DNA from: JAYEHK01 sp034659475
GTDB lineage: Bacteria; Bacillota; Syntrophomonadia; Syntrophomonadales; Syntrophomonadaceae
Direction: 5' to 3'
Assembly: GCA_034659475.1 (NCBI GenBank)
Contig: JAYEHK010000180.1
Location: 1 to 7,859 of the forward strand
DNA: 7,859 nucleotides
Shown piece by piece: positions 4,622-7,859 of this stretch. Both the position numbers and the translations under genes were made by a program. The notes under the pieces are model-generated. The model saw only the letters and a list, made by a program, of their open reading frames with translations. It searched no databases and had not been told where the DNA came from. Every line of letters starts with the position of its first letter. Position 1 is the first letter of the stretch.

Positions 4622-6538
4622 ATGAATGAGGCCAATTGGAAATATATTAAGAGGCAAAGCTTTCCGGAAATGCTTGATCATGCTGTTCTAACCTTTAGTG
4701 ATCAACCATGCCAGTACTGGATAACTGACTCTGACAGCACGGAGTCCTTGAGTTATGCGCGGGTGGGTAGAATAATCAGGGAATTGTCCGCCGGGATGAT
4801 CTGCCTGGATATTCGTGCACGGGATCGGGTAGCCATTATGAGCAATAACTCTCCACAATGGTTATGGACCGATTTTTCCATATTAAACAGCGCTGCCATT
4901 ACGGTAACCATATACCCGACTTTTTCACCACGGGAAATGGCTTATATAATCAATGATTCCGGTTCTAGAATCTTATTTGTTGAGAATAAATTGGTTCTGC
5001 AAAAAGCTTTGAATATTTGGCCCGAGATGCCCACACTGGAGAAGATAATTGTCATGGAGGACGACTACGAGGGTATGAACCCCAATGTTTTAAACCTGTC
5101 GGCAGTTCAGGCTAGGGGCTCGAGGCTTTTATTTCAGTATCCTCTGACTTATGAAGAGCGTTGGCGTTCGGTGCGCTTGCATGATCCTATGACAATAATA
5201 TATACCTCGGGGACTACCGGGCAACAAAAGGGAACAGTACACACCCATCACAGTATGAACGCTGCTAACTGTTTGGATCTGAAGGTAATTCCTCCCCTTT
5301 CACACAGGGATGTTCACCTTGCACTTTTACCACTGTCGCATTCTTATGAAAGACAATTCGGACAAATGCTATCCTTAAATGTGGGATGCAGTATAGCCTA
5401 CCTGGATAGGAATGCTGATATATTGAAAAACATGCGAATCTTTTCTCCCAGTTGGTTTGCAGCCGTGCCATCTGTATATAACGAGATTGTTAGCAGTTTA
5501 CGCAAAATATTTTCCAGGCAGTCTGATATGAGTGAAAAAATGGAACAAGCTATAAATATAGGCTTGGAGGCCATTGATGCTCTGAGTGACAACGATGGTT
5601 TTGTGGAATATAATGGCCAGTCTAGTTTTGAGACCTATCTGAATCCGGAGTTAAAAAGTCGTTATTTCTGGGCTGACAAAGAGGTTTTCAGTCAGGTCCG
5701 AAAATTAATGGGAGGCAGGTACCGCTTTAGTTTTTCAGCCGCAGGGGCCCTGCCCGTTAGTATCTGCAAGCTATTTATGGCTATGCAGCTTCCTGTTATT
5801 GAGGGTTATGGACTGGTTGAAACCTGTAATACTGTAAGTTGTAATTGTCTTAATCGTATTCTTCCAGGGTCGGTAGGTTGTCTGACTTCAGGAGTGGAGG
5901 GAAAGATTGCTGCAGATGGTGAGTTGTTATTGCGAGGTGATAATATCATTCGTGAATACTGGAAAGACTCGGACAGCACGCTGCACGCATTCACAGACGA
6001 TGGGTTTTTTAAAAGCGGTGATATTGTCGAGCAGCTGCCTGGGGGTTATCTGCGACTGGTTGACCGCAAAAAGGATCTTTTGGTACTTGGTAGTGGCAAT
6101 AAGGTTGTGACCGCTAAGCTGGAGGGGCTTTTCTCTTTGCACAAGTTCATAGCTCAAGTCTGTGTTATAGGTGATGACCGCAATTATATTACAGCCCTAT
6201 TGGTACCTGATTTTGATTATTTTATTACTTATTTTAAAAACAATGGCATAAGTTTTGATGAAAAAGCGTTGCAATACCAGAGTGAAGGTGAAACACAACG
6301 TTGCATCAAGGTGGGTCTGGGGTTTATTGAGCAGTCAGCCCTCAAGGAAATGTTGGCTGCCACGGTGGAATCGATAAATCACGAATTGGAGGACTATGAG
6401 ATAATACAAAAGTACACAATAATAAATAGGCGTTTTATTGCTGGTGCCGATGAACTTACTCCGACCTTGAAATTAAAAAGAAAGATTATAAATAAGAACT
6501 TTGCCGACGTAATAGATAAGATGTATGAAGAAGCCTAA
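4622..6538 (+). CDS. Long-chain-type acyl-CoA synthetase (AMP-forming), divergent
   Basis: ATG at 4622 follows GGAGGG (4610-4615) by 6 bases. This beats the in-frame TTG at 4586, which has no ribosome site. The 638-residue protein has the length of long-chain fatty acid-CoA ligases (COG1022 type), which make acyl-AMP and then acyl-CoA from a free acid, ATP and CoA in the cytoplasm. Motifs: YTSGTTGQQKG at 194-204 (phosphate loop), EGYGLVET at 394-401, SGD at 465-467, VDRKKDLLVLGSGNKV at 480-495, and LTPTLKLKR at 612-620 with the candidate C-terminal catalytic Lys. Two positions are odd: the phosphate loop has Gln202 where Pro is usual, and the YGxTE motif has Val399 in place of Thr. It aligns almost without gaps to the N-terminal half of the partial paralogue downstream. 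It may be active with changed kinetics or substrate, or it may be specialising; the frame is fully intact. The exact acid used cannot be told from sequence. Confidence 0.92.
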   Translation: MNEANWKYIKRQSFPEMLDHAVLTFSDQPCQYWITDSDSTESLSYARVGRIIRELSAGMICLDIRARDRVAIMSNNSPQWLWTDFSILNSAAITVTIYPTFSPREMAYIINDSGSRILFVENKLVLQKALNIWPEMPTLEKIIVMEDDYEGMNPNVLNLSAVQARGSRLLFQYPLTYEERWRSVRLHDPMTIIYTSGTTGQQKGTVHTHHSMNAANCLDLKVIPPLSHRDVHLALLPLSHSYERQFGQMLSLNVGCSIAYLDRNADILKNMRIFSPSWFAAVPSVYNEIVSSLRKIFSRQSDMSEKMEQAINIGLEAIDALSDNDGFVEYNGQSSFETYLNPELKSRYFWADKEVFSQVRKLMGGRYRFSFSAAGALPVSICKLFMAMQLPVIEGYGLVETCNTVSCNCLNRILPGSVGCLTSGVEGKIAADGELLLRGDNIIREYWKDSDSTLHAFTDDGFFKSGDIVEQLPGGYLRLVDRKKDLLVLGSGNKVVTAKLEGLFSLHKFIAQVCVIGDDRNYITALLVPDFDYFITYFKNNGISFDEKALQYQSEGETQRCIKVGLGFIEQSALKEMLAATVESINHELEDYEIIQKYTIINRRFIAGADELTPTLKLKRKIINKNFADVIDKMYEEA

Positions 6539-6553
6539 AAACGAATTTTTAGT

Positions 6554-6581
6554 AACACCCTCTGCACGAGGGTGTTTTTTT
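6554..6581 (+). terminator. Rho-independent terminator after the first acyl-CoA synthetase
   Basis: A perfect 9-pair stem, AACACCCTC (6554-6562) with GAGGGTGTT (6568-6576), encloses loop TGCAC and is followed by T to 6581. It lies 15 bases after the stop codon and separates the two synthetases into different transcription units. Confidence 0.95.
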
Positions 6582-6611
6582 ATTGCCGGAACAACAAATG
6601 CTTACAGACGG

Positions 6612-6694
6612 TGTTAGCTTTAGATTACATAGCGAACAGCCGGGGGGAGGCTATAAGCGTTTATTACAAATGTTATGTCAATTTATAATAACAT
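6612..6694. promoter_or_regulatory. Candidate upstream activator sites (two TGTTA-type inverted repeats)
   Basis: Two inverted repeats lie between the terminator and the -24/-12 promoter. One is imperfect: TGTTAGC (6612-6618) with GCGAACA (6632-6638). The other is perfect: ATGTTAT (6670-6676) with ATAACAT (6688-6694). The half-sites repeat every 18-20 bases and lie about 50-130 bases upstream of the -24 element, where Fis-type activators of sigma-54 promoters usually bind. Assigning them to the activator at 3095-4495 is inference. Confidence 0.4.
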
Positions 6695-6743
6695 CATGGC
6701 AACGCTATTAATGATAAAATGCCCGAAAATAGGCGCTTATTAG

Positions 6744-6760
6744 TTGGCACAAAGTTTGCA
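6744..6760 (+). promoter_or_regulatory. Sigma-54 (-24/-12) promoter of the second acyl-CoA synthetase
   Basis: TTGGCACAAAGTTTGCA matches the known sigma-54 consensus (YTGGCAC-N5-TTGCW) at nearly every position. GG (6746-6747) and GC (6758-6759) are exactly 10 bases apart. Transcription should begin near 6770-6772, about 67 bases before the GTG start. A sigma-54 activator is encoded 2.3 kb upstream. Confidence 0.88.
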
Positions 6761-6837
6761 ATAAAACATTATAGATAAATAAGATGGTTCTCGTTTCATC
6801 TAAGCAAACAAAATAAAAATAAGAGAGGTAGAATGTA

Positions 6838-7859
6838 GTGTCGATTAACAGAGAAAATATGAGGTATTGCACTTTGTGCCAGATGTTCAATGATTCAGTA
6901 GTGAAATTTGGGGACTGCAGGTTTCAGTGGTGGAACAGCGGTCCGGGTACGACTGACAGCAATACTTATGCTGATGTGGGTAATGTTGTCAAGGATTTAT
7001 GCTGTGGTCTGATGGAAATGGGAGTGGAAAAAGGTGACCGTGTGGCTATAATGAGCTACAACTGTCCAGAGTGGCTGTGGTCTGATTATGCGATCCTTAA
7101 TGCCGGAGGCATTGTGGTAACTATTTATCCATCGTTCTCTAAAAGGGAAATGAGCTATATAGTTAATAATTCTGGCTCAAAGGTTATTTTTGTTCGGGAC
7201 CAGGGCGAGGTGGAAAAGATTGTTGCTAATATGGATGAAATGACCAGTGTCCAAAAGGTAATTGTGATGGACGAAACCTGTCCCCTGCCTGACAATCCAT
7301 TATTCACAAGGATAAGCACGGTAAGAGAGATTGGGCGGCGCTACCTTCGTAAATACCCTTACTGTTATGAAAAACGTTGGCATTCTGTTGAAATGTGGGA
7401 TAAGTCAAGTATTGTTTACACTTCAGGGACTACGGGCAACCCCAAGGGAGCAGTACATACTCATCAGAGTTTCATAGCCGCTAATAATGTTGACATGAGA
7501 AATTTTGCCCACAACGATTATGCGTTTAATGAAGATGATGTCTGCTTATCTTTCCTCCCCCTTTCTCATACATATGAACGGCAGGTAGGTCAATTCTTGG
7601 CAACGCAATCTGGCTGTACCATCGCCTATTGTGACAAACCCTCTACCGTGATAACAGACATTCAGATTTTTAAACCGACTTACTTCATGTCAGTACCCAG
7701 AATTTTTGAAAGGATCTATATAGCCCTGCGGGATGCGGCATCGTCTACTCCGGAAGGCAAAGCTGCTTTTGAAAAGGCCATGGAGATCGGAGTTAAAGTA
7801 ATTGATTACCGGGCCGATGAGAAGGGCTTTATTGACATGGGCTTCGACGTGGATCTGTA
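6838..7859 (+). CDS. Long-chain-type acyl-CoA synthetase (AMP-forming), paralogue; cut by right edge
   Basis: GTG at 6838 follows GAGAGGT (6823-6829) by 8 bases. The ATG five bases earlier runs straight into TAG and is not usable. 340 codons are present before the window ends, roughly the first half of a 640-residue enzyme. YTSGTTGNPKG at 194-204 is the canonical phosphate loop with Pro202, at the same residue number as in the upstream synthetase. Other shared blocks are GDRVAIMS (66-73), VTIYPSFSKREMSYI (94-108) and LPLSHTYERQ near residues 242-251. Roughly half the residues match the upstream paralogue in this region. It should activate a fatty or other hydrophobic acid to its CoA ester in the cytoplasm. 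Its own -24/-12 promoter and the terminator before it make it a separate unit, probably under the sigma-54 activator. The substrate is unknown, and the C-terminal motifs are outside the window. Confidence 0.93.
   Translation, partial: MSINRENMRYCTLCQMFNDSVVKFGDCRFQWWNSGPGTTDSNTYADVGNVVKDLCCGLMEMGVEKGDRVAIMSYNCPEWLWSDYAILNAGGIVVTIYPSFSKREMSYIVNNSGSKVIFVRDQGEVEKIVANMDEMTSVQKVIVMDETCPLPDNPLFTRISTVREIGRRYLRKYPYCYEKRWHSVEMWDKSSIVYTSGTTGNPKGAVHTHQSFIAANNVDMRNFAHNDYAFNEDDVCLSFLPLSHTYERQVGQFLATQSGCTIAYCDKPSTVITDIQIFKPTYFMSVPRIFERIYIALRDAASSTPEGKAAFEKAMEIGVKVIDYRADEKGFIDMGFDVDL

Overview
The window looks like a Gram-positive, Clostridia-type chromosome, probably of the Desulfotomaculum/Pelotomaculum kind. 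The evidence is AT-rich intergenic DNA, strong GGAGG-type ribosome sites with some GTG/TTG starts, tRNA genes that all encode CCA, a DUF1540 small cysteine protein, PAS/HD-GYP signalling genes and a sigma-54 activator next to acyl-CoA synthetases. The genus is inference; the bacterial, Firmicutes-like character is the safer part.

Layout. (1) 1-383, minus strand: the N-terminal membrane part of a likely sensor protein that runs off the left edge. (2) 589-797: a 53-residue DUF1540 gene with its own terminator. (3) 989-2131: decayed signalling genes. The first is a PAS/HD-GYP gene with a stop at codon 6, a frame change between its domains and two lost metal ligands. The second is a separate PAS-domain remnant interrupted by a stop. 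(4) 2227-2767: five tRNA genes, Gly(TCC), Arg(TCT), His(GTG), Gln(TTG) and Lys(TTT). A near-consensus promoter precedes Gly, a second lies inside the array before Gln, and a strong terminator follows Lys. (5) 2867-2998, minus strand: a short protein-like remnant of unknown family. (6) 3095-7859: a lipid or organic-acid activation locus. It holds a PAS-AAA+-Fis sigma-54 activator, a complete long-chain-type acyl-CoA synthetase, a terminator, a very good -24/-12 promoter, and a second, paralogous acyl-CoA synthetase cut by the right edge.

How the genes may work together. The activator has all the machinery to drive RNA polymerase-sigma54, and the only clear -24/-12 promoter I find lies before the second synthetase, with TGTTA-type inverted repeats upstream of it. 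The simplest model is that the activator senses a small molecule through its PAS domain and switches on the second synthetase and whatever follows it, while the first synthetase is read with the activator or from its own sigma-A-like promoter. The first synthetase departs from consensus in two ATP-binding motifs, so the pair may have split roles. No CRISPR array, insertion sequence or prophage is visible, and I found no clearly new system. The most interesting items are the sigma-54 circuit, the divergent synthetase pair and the unannotated gene remnants.
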